Assembly (NCBI GenBank): GCA_016177705.1
Contig: JACOUT010000004.1
Location: 558,001-622,000 of the forward strand
DNA: 64,000 nt
DNA from: Deltaproteobacteria bacterium
GTDB lineage: Bacteria > Myxococcota > UBA727 > VGSZ01
Direction of reading: 5' to 3'
Shown in pieces: positions 7,970 through 18,128 of this stretch; the first letter of the stretch is position 1, and each line of letters begins with the position of its first letter. A model generated the notes under the pieces. The model made no database searches, had not been told where the DNA came from, and saw only the letters and a program-made list of their open reading frames with translations. A program made the position numbers and the translations under genes.

Positions 7970-10417
7970 CTACGGCGCCACGCGGCCAGGCTCCAGCTCC
8001 ACCAAGAGTGCCCGCACCCGCGCGTCGTCGGGCCAGGCGCGCTGCAAGCGGCGCGCGGTGACGAGCGCCTGACTGCTCATGCCGAGCGTGCGCTCGAGCC
8101 GCGCCTGCCAGACGCCGAGCTCGACGTCGGTGGGCGCGCGGCCGGCGAGCCGCTCGACGATGCGGTGCGCCTCGGCCGCCTGGCCGCGCCGCTCGAGCAC
8201 CGTCGCCACCACGCGGTCGGCGTCGTCGATGGCGGCGGGCGTGCGCGCGCGCTGACGCAGCTCGGCCAGCGCGGCGTCCACGGCGCCCTCGTCGCCCATC
8301 TGCCCGGCCGCCGCGACGCGCCAGGACAAGAGCGGCTGCGCGTCGGCGAGGCGCGCCGGCCAGGACTCGGTGCGCGCTAGCGCCGCAGGCACGCCGTCCT
8401 TGGTGGCGAGCGCGCTCGCCGCCGCCGCCGCCGCGCCATCGGGGGCGTCCTCGCGCATGGCGGCCTCGGCGCGCAGTACCGCGCCCTCGACGTCACCGTG
8501 CTCGAGTGCGAAGCGGATGTGCGCGCCGCGCTGATGCGGCACGGCGTCGTCCAAGTTGGCCAGCTCGTCGAGGCAGCGCTGCGCGTCGAGGTGCTTGGCG
8601 TCGACGAGTGCGCCGCACAGGTGCGCGAGCGCGTCTGCCTGGTCGGGCACCGCGGCGCGACGTCGCGCCCAGTCTTGGAAGCGGCCGAGGATCTCGTCTT
8701 GCAGCTCTTGGTCGAACCAACCGCAGCGCCAGGCGACGCGGTACTCGAGCACCGCCTGTTCGACGCGCCCGAGCGCGGCCAGCGCGCGCGCGGTCTCGAC
8801 GTGGGCGCCGCGGTGCGCGGGCCAAAGTGACAGCGCCCGCTCGGCAGCGTGCAGCGCGGCTCGCGGGTCGCGGCGATGTCGTGCCGCCACTGCCATCTCG
8901 TAGGCGTACTGCCCGTCGGAGGGGTGGCGCGCCATCGCTCGTACCAGCTCGGCGGTGCGAGCTGAGCCGGTGAGCGACGCCAGCCGCTCGTCTACGCGGT
9001 GTCGCCAATCGGCGAGCGCCACCGGCAGCGCAAGGCCGCAGACCACCACGAGCGCTGCAACCGTCGCCAGTGCGCGCCGCGGTGGCAGCGCCAGGCAGGG
9101 CACGCGCTCGCGCCCGCGCGCTGCGATCAGGGCGACCCCGACGGCGAGCACCACGAGCCCGACGGGTAGGTCGGTGACGAAGTCGAACAGCTCTCCCACC
9201 ATGAGCGCCACCACGGCCGCGGCCGCGCCAGGCGACATGGCAGCGGCGCCCGAGCTCGCCACGCGCCAGCATGCCCACGCGACGAGCGCGAACAGCAGAC
9301 AGGCGAGCGGCACGCCGCGGTCAATCACGGTCTGCAGCACCAGGTTTTCGACGTGCGAGTAGCTGAAGCGCGAACCGCGCAGCTCGCCGATCTCCAGGCT
9401 GCTCGGGAACACCGCGCCAAACGCGCCCGGACCGATGCCGACGCCAGCATGCTCGCGCGCCAGCTCCCACGCCGAGCGCCAGATTGTCAGCTTCGACTTC
9501 TCCAAGCCCTCGGGATCGAGCGCAGCGAGGTCGGCGACCAGGCTCGAGCCCACCGTCGAGAGCGCGACGCCGCCGATCACCGCAACCGCCGCGAGCGCGC
9601 CGAGCACCTTGCCAGCGTTTGGCAGCGCGTCAGCCGTGCGTCGCGACGCCAACAGCACCGCCAGCGCGACGCCGCCGACGGCGAGCGCGAGCACGGCGCC
9701 GCGGCTGTTGGTCAAGATGACGGCGAGCGCGCACAGCGCGCCCACCACGCCGTGCCACGCCGTCTCCGGCCCCCGTCGGATGGAGAGCCCGCGGCCGAGC
9801 GCGAGCAGCGCGAAGAACGCGAACACCCGGCCGAGCTGGTTCTCGTTGACCAGCGGCGCGTGGAACGGCGCTGCACCGCCGCCGAAGGTGCCCCAGACCT
9901 TGCCCACGCCGAGCACGGCGTGGCCGGCGGCGACGACGAAGACCACGGCGCCGACGCCGGTCAGCAGGCGGTAGGCAAGGCGCCGCGGCCCGGCGCGACC
10001 GGCAACCTGGGTCACCACCAGTAGCACCGCGAGCGCGCCGAGGCCGCGCACCAGCGCGAGCGCAGCCTCGGGCGGCTCGAAGGCGAGCGTCGGGCGCACG
10101 AGCGCCGCCGCTTCGGGCCCGACCAGCTCCGCGGCGCGCAGCGCGCGCTCGGCGCCGTCTGGCGAGAGCGCGCTGCGCAGCCCGTGTGGCAGCGGCACTA
10201 GCAGGAGCGCACCGGCGGCTGTGGAGACGACGAATGGCAGCGTCAGCCAGGAGACGCGCAGGGGCGCGCCCTGCTTGGCGCGCGCAATCACAAGCAGTGC
10301 GAGCGCAGCGATCGCGAGCGCTGCCAACAAGGCGTGGCTCGCGGGGTGAACGCCCCCGATGCCGAGCGCGGCCGCCAGCGGCACCAACAGGGCCGCTACC
10401 AGCGCGGCCGTGCTCAC
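7970..10417 (-). CDS. O-antigen ligase-family membrane protein with TPR tail
   Basis: This 815-residue protein has about twelve hydrophobic helices in its first 470 residues. They include a large periplasmic loop with WGTFGGGAAPFHAPLVNENQLG, VILTNSRGAVLAL and GIGPGAFGAVFP, the pattern of the O-antigen ligase/polymerase family (Wzy_C). The remaining 340 residues form a helical TPR-like domain (HPSDGQYAYEMAVAARHRRDPRAALHAAERAL and similar). Family members transfer a lipid-linked glycan to lipid A core or protein, or polymerise repeat units; which one applies cannot be told here. The ATG overlaps the stop of the lasso-type kinase K1 (ATGA), so it is cotranslated with that gene. Confidence 0.82.
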   Translation of the reverse strand: MSTAALVAALLVPLAAALGIGGVHPASHALLAALAIAALALLVIARAKQGAPLRVSWLTLPFVVSTAAGALLLVPLPHGLRSALSPDGAERALRAAELVGPEAAALVRPTLAFEPPEAALALVRGLGALAVLLVVTQVAGRAGPRRLAYRLLTGVGAVVFVVAAGHAVLGVGKVWGTFGGGAAPFHAPLVNENQLGRVFAFFALLALGRGLSIRRGPETAWHGVVGALCALAVILTNSRGAVLALAVGGVALAVLLASRRTADALPNAGKVLGALAAVAVIGGVALSTVGSSLVADLAALDPEGLEKSKLTIWRSAWELAREHAGVGIGPGAFGAVFPSSLEIGELRGSRFSYSHVENLVLQTVIDRGVPLACLLFALVAWACWRVASSGAAAMSPGAAAAVVALMVGELFDFVTDLPVGLVVLAVGVALIAARGRERVPCLALPPRRALATVAALVVVCGLALPVALADWRHRVDERLASLTGSARTAELVRAMARHPSDGQYAYEMAVAARHRRDPRAALHAAERALSLWPAHRGAHVETARALAALGRVEQAVLEYRVAWRCGWFDQELQDEILGRFQDWARRRAAVPDQADALAHLCGALVDAKHLDAQRCLDELANLDDAVPHQRGAHIRFALEHGDVEGAVLRAEAAMREDAPDGAAAAAASALATKDGVPAALARTESWPARLADAQPLLSWRVAAAGQMGDEGAVDAALAELRQRARTPAAIDDADRVVATVLERRGQAAEAHRIVERLAGRAPTDVELGVWQARLERTLGMSSQALVTARRLQRAWPDDARVRALLVELEPGRVAP

Positions 10418-11379
10418 GGCGCTGCTCCCGGTCGGCGAAGCGCGAGCTCACGCACGCACGCCGTGGCGTCGTCGAGTGCGTCGAAGCGATCTGGATAGCG
10501 CAGGCGAAACACCGGAACCCTCGAGGCGACCGAGCTGACGCGCGCCAGCTCGTCGGCCCTGTCGTCGGGACGCACGAGGCTCGAGGCGTAGCCGTTGGCA
10601 AGGAGGCAGAGCAGCTTGTCGTGCGCGCGCAGCTCGGTCACCTGTGGGGTGGCGACGTCGGCAGTTCGGTCGAGCTCGACGATGCAGTGGATGGGCACGG
10701 CGTCGGCGCTGGTCATCCGCCCCGAGCAATCGAGGAAGCGCTTGTGCCAGTCGGTGCTCTGCGGCACGAGCAAGGGCAGGGCATCCGGGCGACCGCGAAG
10801 GCCCGCGACGCTCTCAGCCCAGAGCTTGACGCGGGTGCCGCCGCGAAAGACGCGCGGAGCAGCTTGCGTCGGGACGTCGAGGGCAGCCACGTCCTCGGTC
10901 ACCAACGCGGCCCCACGGTCAACCATGGCGGCAGTCAGGGTAGACTTGCCGGCGCCGGCATCGCCCATCAGGAGCATCGCGCCACTGTCAGTCTCGACCG
11001 CGCTAGCGTGCAGAATCGAACGACGCAGCAAGCGAAGGGCGGAGCCGAGCACCGGTCCCACGAGGTAGATGAGCGCGTCGTCGAACGTCAGCGGAGGATG
11101 CCACGAACCGTCGATGCGGCGGGCGTCGGTGTCGACCAAGAAGGACGTGCCGTCGGCGAACGCCAGGTGCAGGGAGTCCGAGCTCGGTCGACGGACCTCC
11201 AATCGGTCTGCGTTGTCGGAATCGCCTCGTCGGCGAACCACGTCACCGGATGCCGGGGCAGCTGGCGCCGGCAGGCAGAGATCGATCGGGACAGACGTGT
11301 CGTGCTCATCGGCGGGCACGAAGCCGGAGACCTCCAAGGGCGACCGCAGGGTCGCGCCATAGGCGCGAAACGGCCTCAT
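10414..11379 (-). CDS. HprK-like lasso-peptide kinase (K1)
   Basis: This 321-residue protein has the HprK-type P-loop GDAGAGKST (residues 139-147) followed by ALVTEDVAAL, which aligns with the LVxDD metal and nucleotide segment of HPr kinases, and by FRGGTRVKLW. There is no HPr or PTS gene nearby. HprK homologues in lasso-peptide clusters such as paeninodin phosphorylate the peptide, typically near the C-terminus. This is a clear paralogue of K2 at 18.3-19.3 kb, with the segment from DDALxYLVGPVLG through the P-loop nearly identical. It lies 110 bases downstream of precursor A1 and is translationally coupled to the O-antigen ligase gene. The true target is inferred. Confidence 0.82.
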   Translation of the reverse strand: MRPFRAYGATLRSPLEVSGFVPADEHDTSVPIDLCLPAPAAPASGDVVRRRGDSDNADRLEVRRPSSDSLHLAFADGTSFLVDTDARRIDGSWHPPLTFDDALIYLVGPVLGSALRLLRRSILHASAVETDSGAMLLMGDAGAGKSTLTAAMVDRGAALVTEDVAALDVPTQAAPRVFRGGTRVKLWAESVAGLRGRPDALPLLVPQSTDWHKRFLDCSGRMTSADAVPIHCIVELDRTADVATPQVTELRAHDKLLCLLANGYASSLVRPDDRADELARVSSVASRVPVFRLRYPDRFDALDDATACVRELALRRPGAAP

Positions 11380-11400
11380 GTAACCGAGCAGAGCGCGCCT

Positions 11401-11420
11401 GCCCGCCGTCGACGTCGGGC
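11401..11420. terminator. Near-perfect 20-bp palindrome between precursor A1 and kinase K1
   Basis: The sequence GCCCGCCGTCGACGTCGGGC is an inverted repeat with one mismatched pair (bases 6 and 15) centred on CGTCGACG. It sits in the 110-base gap between the stop of precursor A1 and the start of K1. A stem-loop here could attenuate transcription or protect the 3' end of a precursor mRNA, so that the peptide is made in excess over its enzymes, as is common in RiPP operons. No U-tract follows on the minus strand, so a simple intrinsic terminator is not certain; it could also be a protein-binding site. Confidence 0.35.
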
Positions 11421-11489
11421 ACGGGGCACACAGCCGAGCTCGCGATCTCGATCAGGCATTGGAGTGGCGGGGACGACCGCGAGCCGGGG

Positions 11490-11639
11490 TCACACGCCGG
11501 TCTTCCGGGACCCAACGCCGTCGGCCATGCCGACCGGCGTCGCCTTCCCCATGCGCGTCAGGTGCGTCAGGCGGCCAAACGCTCGCAGCGCCGGCCTGCG
11601 GTAGATCCGCCGCTGCGTGGTCTTGCCAAGGTCCGACAT
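11490..11639 (-). CDS. Lasso-peptide precursor A1 with atypical core
   Basis: This 49-residue peptide contains the lasso leader motif YxxPxLxxxG followed by Thr: YRRPALRAFGRLTHLT (residues 13-28). Counting Thr28 as position -2 puts the core at Met30 or nearby, giving about 20 residues that start MGKATPV and end SRKTGV. The only acidic residue is Asp40, eleventh from Met30, which is outside the usual ring of seven to nine. A ring is possible only if cleavage falls two or three residues later, for example at Ala33 (Ala1-Asp8). The ATG has a GAGG site eight bases upstream. Neighbours are cyclase C1 upstream and kinase K1 downstream. The leader call is strong; the product is uncertain. Confidence 0.78.
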   Translation of the reverse strand: MSDLGKTTQRRIYRRPALRAFGRLTHLTRMGKATPVGMADGVGSRKTGV

Positions 11640-11719
11640 CACAAGCCTCGCGGGGACGGTAGCGAAACGGCATTCACGGGGGAAGGCCCGAGTTTGGTGC
11701 GTTCTCGACCTGCGGGCGT

Positions 11720-13507
11720 TCACGGATCCTGGGCAAGGTGCGGCGATCTCTCGGTGCAAGCCAGCCAGCGCGCGAGCGACCATGCGCGCAACGCACTCCA
11801 AACCTGCATGGTGTCGCCGGACGCCAGGGCGCGCCCGGCAAGGTCGGGATCGACGAATTGCCGGAATCGTTCGTCCTTGCGCCACACGACGGCTGCCGGC
11901 CCGTCCGAGGTCTGCCAGGAGCGTTCGACCGCCACCCGAGCGAGCGCAGGCCCGCAGCTGCCGAACTTCCGTCGGGTACGAACCGCGACCGGGAGGACAT
12001 CGCGAAAGGCGTGGCGGACGGCGAGCTTGTCCACGCAGCAGGGTAACGCCGGCATGCTGAGCGCGACCGCCACCACGCGCCGGTCGAGGAACGGGAAGCG
12101 CACGTCGAGCGTGCGCCCCAATCCACCCTCGCTGCTCTCTTCAAAAAAGCACGACCACATCGGCCCGGTGAGCTGACCCGCCGAGAACGCTCGCTCTCCG
12201 CCGGCCGGTCGCTGGTGGTACGCGGCGGTGCCGTAGGCGGCGCGTTCGAGCGCGAGCGGCCGCAGCCCCGGGGCGATCCACGGCGGCGCCTGTGCGACGA
12301 ACGGCCGCCGCCGACGAACACGCGGCCATCCGCGCAGGCCCGTGCCGAGGTAGGGGATCGACCCCGCGAGCACGGTCCTGAGCACGCCGCGGGCGACGTC
12401 GAGCGGAGACCCTTGCCGCAGCAGCGCTGGCACCGAGTCGACACGCCAGAGCTCGTCGCCGCCCTCCCCGTACAGAACTACCGGCGCGCGAGCTGCGGCG
12501 GCGGCCAGCGGGTCCGGCTCGGTCGCAAAGGGGCGATACGAGGGCTGCGGCGTGTTGCTCGGCGTGACCGCCAGCAGGTGCTCTTCGTGCGTGCGCAGGC
12601 AGCGCTCGAAGGGGAACCCGAGTGCGTCCGCCGCGAGGCGTGCCATGCGTCCGTCCTCGTCGTCCTCGTCGGGCAGCTCGACGTTCACGCACCACGGCCT
12701 GGCGCCGAGGAGCTTCGCGGCGGCGGCAATGGAGGACGAATCGAGGCCACCGCTCAGCAGCAGCGCGGTGCGCTGGTCGAGCCGGTCCCGAGTTGCGGCG
12801 ATCAAGGCGTCGCGCAGTCGCTCGGCGTGCTCCCCAAGCGAAGCGCGGCGGTCGATCTCGGGGAGCTCGAGCTGCCAGGCCCGGACGGGTCGAGGCCGGT
12901 CGTCGACGACCAGCAGGTGGCCGGCCGCCAAGCGCTCGACGCCGCGGTAGACCGTTCGTGTGGGCTCCATCACCTCGTCGAAGATCAGGAAATCGAGCAC
13001 CGACTGCTCATCGAGCTCCGGCGGCGCCAGCGCCGCTCGGACCACCGCAGACGCGTTCGCGGCCACGAAGACCCCGCCGGCGCTGGCGTGGAAGATCGGG
13101 CGTGTGCCGAACGCATCGGTGCCGATGACGGCGCGACCATCGGTCTCGTGCCAGGCGCAGAACGACAGCTCGCCGGCGACATGGCGCAGCACGTCGGTGC
13201 CGTACCTGTCGAGCGCCCGCGCCAGCAAGCCGAGATCGCTCACCTCGGCACCGGTGACCGCGAGCTTGGCAGCCAGGGCGGCGCGGTCGTCGATGCGGCA
13301 ATCGCCGACCACTCGCCACGGACCCTGAACGACCGCCGCCACCGGTACGCGCGTTGGGTCATGGCACTGTCCGAGGATGGCCGAGTGCGCGACCGTTTGC
13401 TGCGTGACCGACGGCCAGATGTTGCCGGCGGCGCGAGCGACCGCCACCGCCATGTCCGCTCCGACGGGCTCACGCCCGCGGGGCGCCAGGACGTACCAGC
13501 CGCTCAC
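11720..13507 (-). CDS. Asparagine synthetase-like lasso cyclase (C1)
   Basis: This 595-residue protein has the asparagine synthetase B layout: an N-terminal Ntn-hydrolase-like domain, then the ATP pyrophosphatase loop LSGGLDSSSI (residues 251-260) and YGEGGDELW. It starts MSGW rather than MCG, so the Cys nucleophile of the glutaminase site is absent. Lasso cyclases adenylate an Asp or Glu side chain and close the macrolactam without needing glutamine ammonia, so this loss fits. It is encoded 80 bases before precursor A1 and is a paralogue of C2. The GTG start at 13507 lies 25 bases after the lipoprotein stop, so the two may share a transcript. Confidence 0.85.
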   Translation of the reverse strand: MSGWYVLAPRGREPVGADMAVAVARAAGNIWPSVTQQTVAHSAILGQCHDPTRVPVAAVVQGPWRVVGDCRIDDRAALAAKLAVTGAEVSDLGLLARALDRYGTDVLRHVAGELSFCAWHETDGRAVIGTDAFGTRPIFHASAGGVFVAANASAVVRAALAPPELDEQSVLDFLIFDEVMEPTRTVYRGVERLAAGHLLVVDDRPRPVRAWQLELPEIDRRASLGEHAERLRDALIAATRDRLDQRTALLLSGGLDSSSIAAAAKLLGARPWCVNVELPDEDDEDGRMARLAADALGFPFERCLRTHEEHLLAVTPSNTPQPSYRPFATEPDPLAAAAARAPVVLYGEGGDELWRVDSVPALLRQGSPLDVARGVLRTVLAGSIPYLGTGLRGWPRVRRRRPFVAQAPPWIAPGLRPLALERAAYGTAAYHQRPAGGERAFSAGQLTGPMWSCFFEESSEGGLGRTLDVRFPFLDRRVVAVALSMPALPCCVDKLAVRHAFRDVLPVAVRTRRKFGSCGPALARVAVERSWQTSDGPAAVVWRKDERFRQFVDPDLAGRALASGDTMQVWSALRAWSLARWLACTERSPHLAQDP

Positions 13508-13532
13508 ATGAGCTCACTCGTTCCCCGAGCGG

Positions 13533-14759
<1,227 letters not shown>

Positions 14760-14920
14760 CACGGATAGCCTCATCGTGCCGGTGGATGCCGGCATGGTAC
14801 CGCAAGCTCGGCGGATTTCACGAAGACTTGAGGCGCCGGTGATCCGGATTGCCGAACGCTTGTGCGGCCTCGTCGCACCCACATGGTGGCGAGAGACCTC
14901 CGGTAGGCTCGACGACTGAC

Positions 14921-16264
14921 GTGCCCCCCTCCAACGACCGCACTTGGGACGCCCTCTGGGCCGCACTACGCGCGGCCGCGCAAGGAACGACCGTGCCGGT
15001 GCCCGCCGCTGCGGAGGCTGCCCGCACGCTCGCCGTCGCCCGCGGCGCCGCCGGCCTGCTCGCGCTCGGCTGGGGCGAGCGACCGCCGTCCGCTTCCGAC
15101 GCGCCCCGTCGCACCCTGCTGCACCTGCACGACGTGCTCGAGCGCGCGCGCCTGCCGCACGCGTTCTTCAAGGGCCCCTTCGCCGACGGCGCGCTTTGGG
15201 GTGGGCATGGCTACCGGCTCGGCGAGGACGTCGACGTGCTGGTGCGCCCCGACGACGAGCTCGCCGCGCTGGCGGCGCTCGCCGCCGCGGGCTTCACGCA
15301 GGCCAAGAGCCACGGCCTCGACGCCACGGCGGCGGTGTCGAAGGCGCGCCGCCTGTTGCCGCTCGACCCGGCGCTGCGCTCGGTCGACCTGCACCTGCGG
15401 CCGCTCAACGACCCGCCGTTTCCCGCCCGCGCAGACGACGTGCTGGCGACGGCGCGCAGCTGGCAGCTCGGCGACGTCACCGTACCCGGCCCCGACCCGG
15501 CGGTGCTGCTCGTGTGGAGCGCCGGCAACCTCGCCGGCGGCAGGCTGCAGGGGCTCGTCCGTCAGGCCGCCGACGCCGCGCGCGCGCTCTGCCTGCAGCA
15601 GGTCGACTGGGATCTCGTCGTCGCCACCGCGCGCGCCTGGCGCGCGAGCGCGGCCGCTTGGGGCTTCTTGCGCCTGCTCGAGCGCCGGCTCGGCGCGGCG
15701 GTGCAAAGCGCGACGCTCGAGCAGCTTGCGCCGCCTGGGCCGGTCGGTCGCGTCGTCGAGCGCATCTTCGGTGTCGTGGGCGCGCCGCTCGAGCCCGACC
15801 ACGTGCTGCTCGGCATCTTGGGTGTCGAGTGGGCGCTCTCCGGCCGCGCGCTCTGGCCTGCAGAGCGCATCCTGAGGAGCGGCGCGCTGCGCCTGGTCGA
15901 TCGCGTGCTCGACGCGCTCAGGGGGTCGCCAGCCGCCGCCGCCGACGGTAGCGTGACCTCGACGAACGCCGGGAGCAGCGCTGTGTCCATCGCGATCGAG
16001 TCGAAGGTGAGCGTGCCGCCCGACGTGCTGCTGCAAGAGATCGACGGCGAGGCCGTGCTGCTCGATCTGCGCACCGAGACCTACTTCGGCCTCGACGAGG
16101 TGGGCACGCTGCTGTTTCGCGCCCTCAAGGAGCAGGGCACGCTGGCGTCGGCCGTCGAAGCGGGCCTGGCGGCCTTCGACGTCGAGCGCGAGGAGCTCTC
16201 TCGCGATCTGCTCGAGCTCGTCGAGCACCTCGCCGCGGAGGGGTTGGTCGTCGTCGAGCCATGA
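14921..16264 (+). CDS. Nucleotidyltransferase fused to PqqD-type lasso RRE (B1)
   Basis: This is one open frame of about 447 residues. Residues 30-340 resemble the uncharacterised nucleotidyltransferase family PF14907, with AFFKGPFADGALW and the metal-binding EDVDVLV (Asp103 and Asp105). Residues 355-447 are a PqqD-like domain (SVPPDVLLQEIDGEAVLLDL, then TETYFGLDEVGTLLFRALKE), which in lasso clusters is the leader-binding B1 protein that presents the precursor to B2. The two are normally separate genes. A GTG at 15983 with a GGGAG site could also release a free 93-residue B1. The start is uncertain: the GTG at 14921 is preferred, and a TTG at 14849 is possible. Its stop overlaps the ATG of cyclase C2. 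Confidence 0.82.
   Translation: MPPSNDRTWDALWAALRAAAQGTTVPVPAAAEAARTLAVARGAAGLLALGWGERPPSASDAPRRTLLHLHDVLERARLPHAFFKGPFADGALWGGHGYRLGEDVDVLVRPDDELAALAALAAAGFTQAKSHGLDATAAVSKARRLLPLDPALRSVDLHLRPLNDPPFPARADDVLATARSWQLGDVTVPGPDPAVLLVWSAGNLAGGRLQGLVRQAADAARALCLQQVDWDLVVATARAWRASAAAWGFLRLLERRLGAAVQSATLEQLAPPGPVGRVVERIFGVVGAPLEPDHVLLGILGVEWALSGRALWPAERILRSGALRLVDRVLDALRGSPAAAADGSVTSTNAGSSAVSIAIESKVSVPPDVLLQEIDGEAVLLDLRTETYFGLDEVGTLLFRALKEQGTLASAVEAGLAAFDVEREELSRDLLELVEHLAAEGLVVVEP
15971..15985 (+). promoter_or_regulatory. Possible internal ribosome-binding site and GTG start for free B1
   Basis: GGGAG at 15971-15975 lies seven bases before an in-frame GTG at 15983, exactly at the boundary between the nucleotidyltransferase and the PqqD domain. 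Initiation here would give a 93-residue protein, the usual size of a free-standing B1. Whether this start is used cannot be decided from sequence. Confidence 0.4.
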
Positions 16265-18036
16265 GCGGTTGGCTTGCCATCGCGCGCCTCGACGGCGGCC
16301 CGGTCGATCGCGAAGACGTCGAGCGCTGCAGGGAGCGGCTCCGCGCGCGCGGGCCGCACGGGGAGGCTCTCGTCGTCGACGGCAGCGCCGCGCTCGGTCT
16401 GACGGTGCTCGACACCGGTGAGTCGGTACCGACCGCGCGCGAGCCGGTGCGGTGTGGTCGGCTGATCGTCACCGGGCACGCCCTCATCACGGCTCGCGAC
16501 GAGGCGGCCCGCACCCTTGGCTTGTCCCCCGTCGAGCTCGCGGCCGCCTCCGACCTGGAGCTGCTTGCGCGTGCCCTCGAGCGATGGGGTGAAGACGTTC
16601 CTGCTCGAGTCTTTGGCGAGTACGCCGCGGCGGCGTGGGATGCGCAGGCGCGGCGCCTTCTCGTGGTGCGGGATGCCGTCGGCGTCCGGCCGGCCTACGT
16701 GGCGCACCTGGGCGGTTTCGCCATCGCCTCCAACACGCTCGATGCGGTGCGCGCCCACCCCGCCGTCTCCTGCCGGCTCGACGACGAGGCGCTCCTCGAG
16801 TTCCTGCTGCACGGCTCGATCGTCGGCGAAGGCCGCACGCCCTTCGCCGATGTGCGCCTCTCGCGGAAGGGCGGCGCATGGATCGCAACGCCCGAGGGCG
16901 CGCACTCTCACGTCGCGTGGACGCTGAAGCCGCCCTCGATCGATCGGACGACGCCGTGGCGGGAGCTGGCCATGCGGTGGCGCGCTGCGCTCGACGTCGC
17001 GGTCGCCGATCGCCTGCGAGGTGCGAAGGCTTCACTCTCGCTCTCGGGGGGCCTCGACTCGACGGCCATCGCGGCGTCGGCCGCTCGCCTGGGCACCGAC
17101 CGCCTCTACGCCTTCACCGACATCATGAGCGAGCTCGCGACGGGGCGCGACCAAGAGGGCGACTTTGCGGCTCTCGCCGCCCGGCACCTCGGCATCCGCC
17201 ACGAAGTGTTCGTGATTGGCAAGCCGCCGAGCGACGAGCCCATCGCCTGGACGCCGATCGCGAACGCCACTCCGGCCGCCAACCCGCTCAACGTCCCTGA
17301 GCCGGGGAGCGTCCTGGCGATGGCCGCGCACGGCCCGGTGCACCTGCACGGAGAGGGCGGCGACGAGATCTGGCGTACCACGGAGTTGACGGACCTGCTC
17401 GGCCTCGAGCCCCCCGGTGCGCTGCTTCGCGGCGTCGTCGAGACCTTGGCGCTTGGTCAACGGCCCGCCCTCGGGCTCAACGTGCGCGGACACCTGAAGG
17501 GCACCCGCAAGAAGCCGCGACTGCCGCCCTGGCTCTCGCAGCACCTTGCGCACCGCTTCGATCTCGAGGCGTTGCTCGCGGATGGCCGTCGAGGCCTTGT
17601 CCCGCGCGTGCGTGGCCCGCGCGCCGGTTCCCTGAAGGGCTTGGGGATCGCGCTGTGGCAGAGCTGCTTCGCTGAGTACGACGAGCATGGCGCGCTCGGT
17701 GGCTACGTGCTGCGGCTTCCGCTCCTCGATCCGCGCGTGGTGAACGCAGCGCTGTCGCTGCCCCCTCTTCCTGGCACCGTCGCCAAGCTTGCCGTCCGCC
17801 ATGCCATGGGCGGCCGGCTGCCCCAGGCACTGCTCACGCGCGCGAAAACGCCGTTGCTCTTGGAGGAAGAACGGTACCGACCGACCAAGCTGTGGGCCCG
17901 TCTGCCCGCGGCGCCCGAGCTGGCGCACTTCGTCGACGTGGCGCGCCTCCAAAGTGACGTCGCGGAACACGGAGCTTCGCCCGAGGCGCTTCGGGCCATT
18001 CAAGTGTGGCGGTGGCTGGCCGGCCGGGCACCATGA
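16261..18036 (+). CDS. Asparagine synthetase-like lasso cyclase (C2)
   Basis: This 591-residue protein mirrors C1. It has a degenerate N-terminal glutaminase-like domain that begins MSGW instead of MCG, the pyrophosphatase loop LSGGLDSTAI (residues 261-270), and HGEGGDEIW. It should activate the ring-forming Asp of precursor A2 with ATP and join it to the core N-terminus. The ATG overlaps the stop of the nucleotidyltransferase/B1 gene by four bases, so it is translationally coupled. Precursor A2 follows about 90 bases downstream. C1 and C2 are clearly diverged along their length, which suggests each serves its own precursor. Confidence 0.87.
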   Translation: MSGWLAIARLDGGPVDREDVERCRERLRARGPHGEALVVDGSAALGLTVLDTGESVPTAREPVRCGRLIVTGHALITARDEAARTLGLSPVELAAASDLELLARALERWGEDVPARVFGEYAAAAWDAQARRLLVVRDAVGVRPAYVAHLGGFAIASNTLDAVRAHPAVSCRLDDEALLEFLLHGSIVGEGRTPFADVRLSRKGGAWIATPEGAHSHVAWTLKPPSIDRTTPWRELAMRWRAALDVAVADRLRGAKASLSLSGGLDSTAIAASAARLGTDRLYAFTDIMSELATGRDQEGDFAALAARHLGIRHEVFVIGKPPSDEPIAWTPIANATPAANPLNVPEPGSVLAMAAHGPVHLHGEGGDEIWRTTELTDLLGLEPPGALLRGVVETLALGQRPALGLNVRGHLKGTRKKPRLPPWLSQHLAHRFDLEALLADGRRGLVPRVRGPRAGSLKGLGIALWQSCFAEYDEHGALGGYVLRLPLLDPRVVNAALSLPPLPGTVAKLAVRHAMGGRLPQALLTRAKTPLLLEEERYRPTKLWARLPAAPELAHFVDVARLQSDVAEHGASPEALRAIQVWRWLAGRAP

Positions 18037-18128
18037 TCCAGTTTGTGTCACGCCGTGCAGTCCATTCGGACGGTGCTCGGTCGGCCTGCTAACGTGTGCG
18101 TGGGCCCTACAGCACCGACCCAACGTAC

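Noticed and set aside
10414..11379. Kinase K1 as a true HPr kinase of the sugar phosphotransferase system
   Set aside because: There is no HPr or other PTS gene nearby, a paralogue is coupled to a lasso precursor, and the setting is a RiPP locus.
14921..15982. Nucleotidyltransferase as a MNT-type toxin-antitoxin component
   Set aside because: It is long, lacks a HEPN partner and fits the PF14907 pattern seen near RiPP genes.
14966..16228. Long minus-strand open frame opposite the nucleotidyltransferase/B1 gene
   Set aside because: Its composition is antisense-like, and the plus strand encodes well-defined domains.
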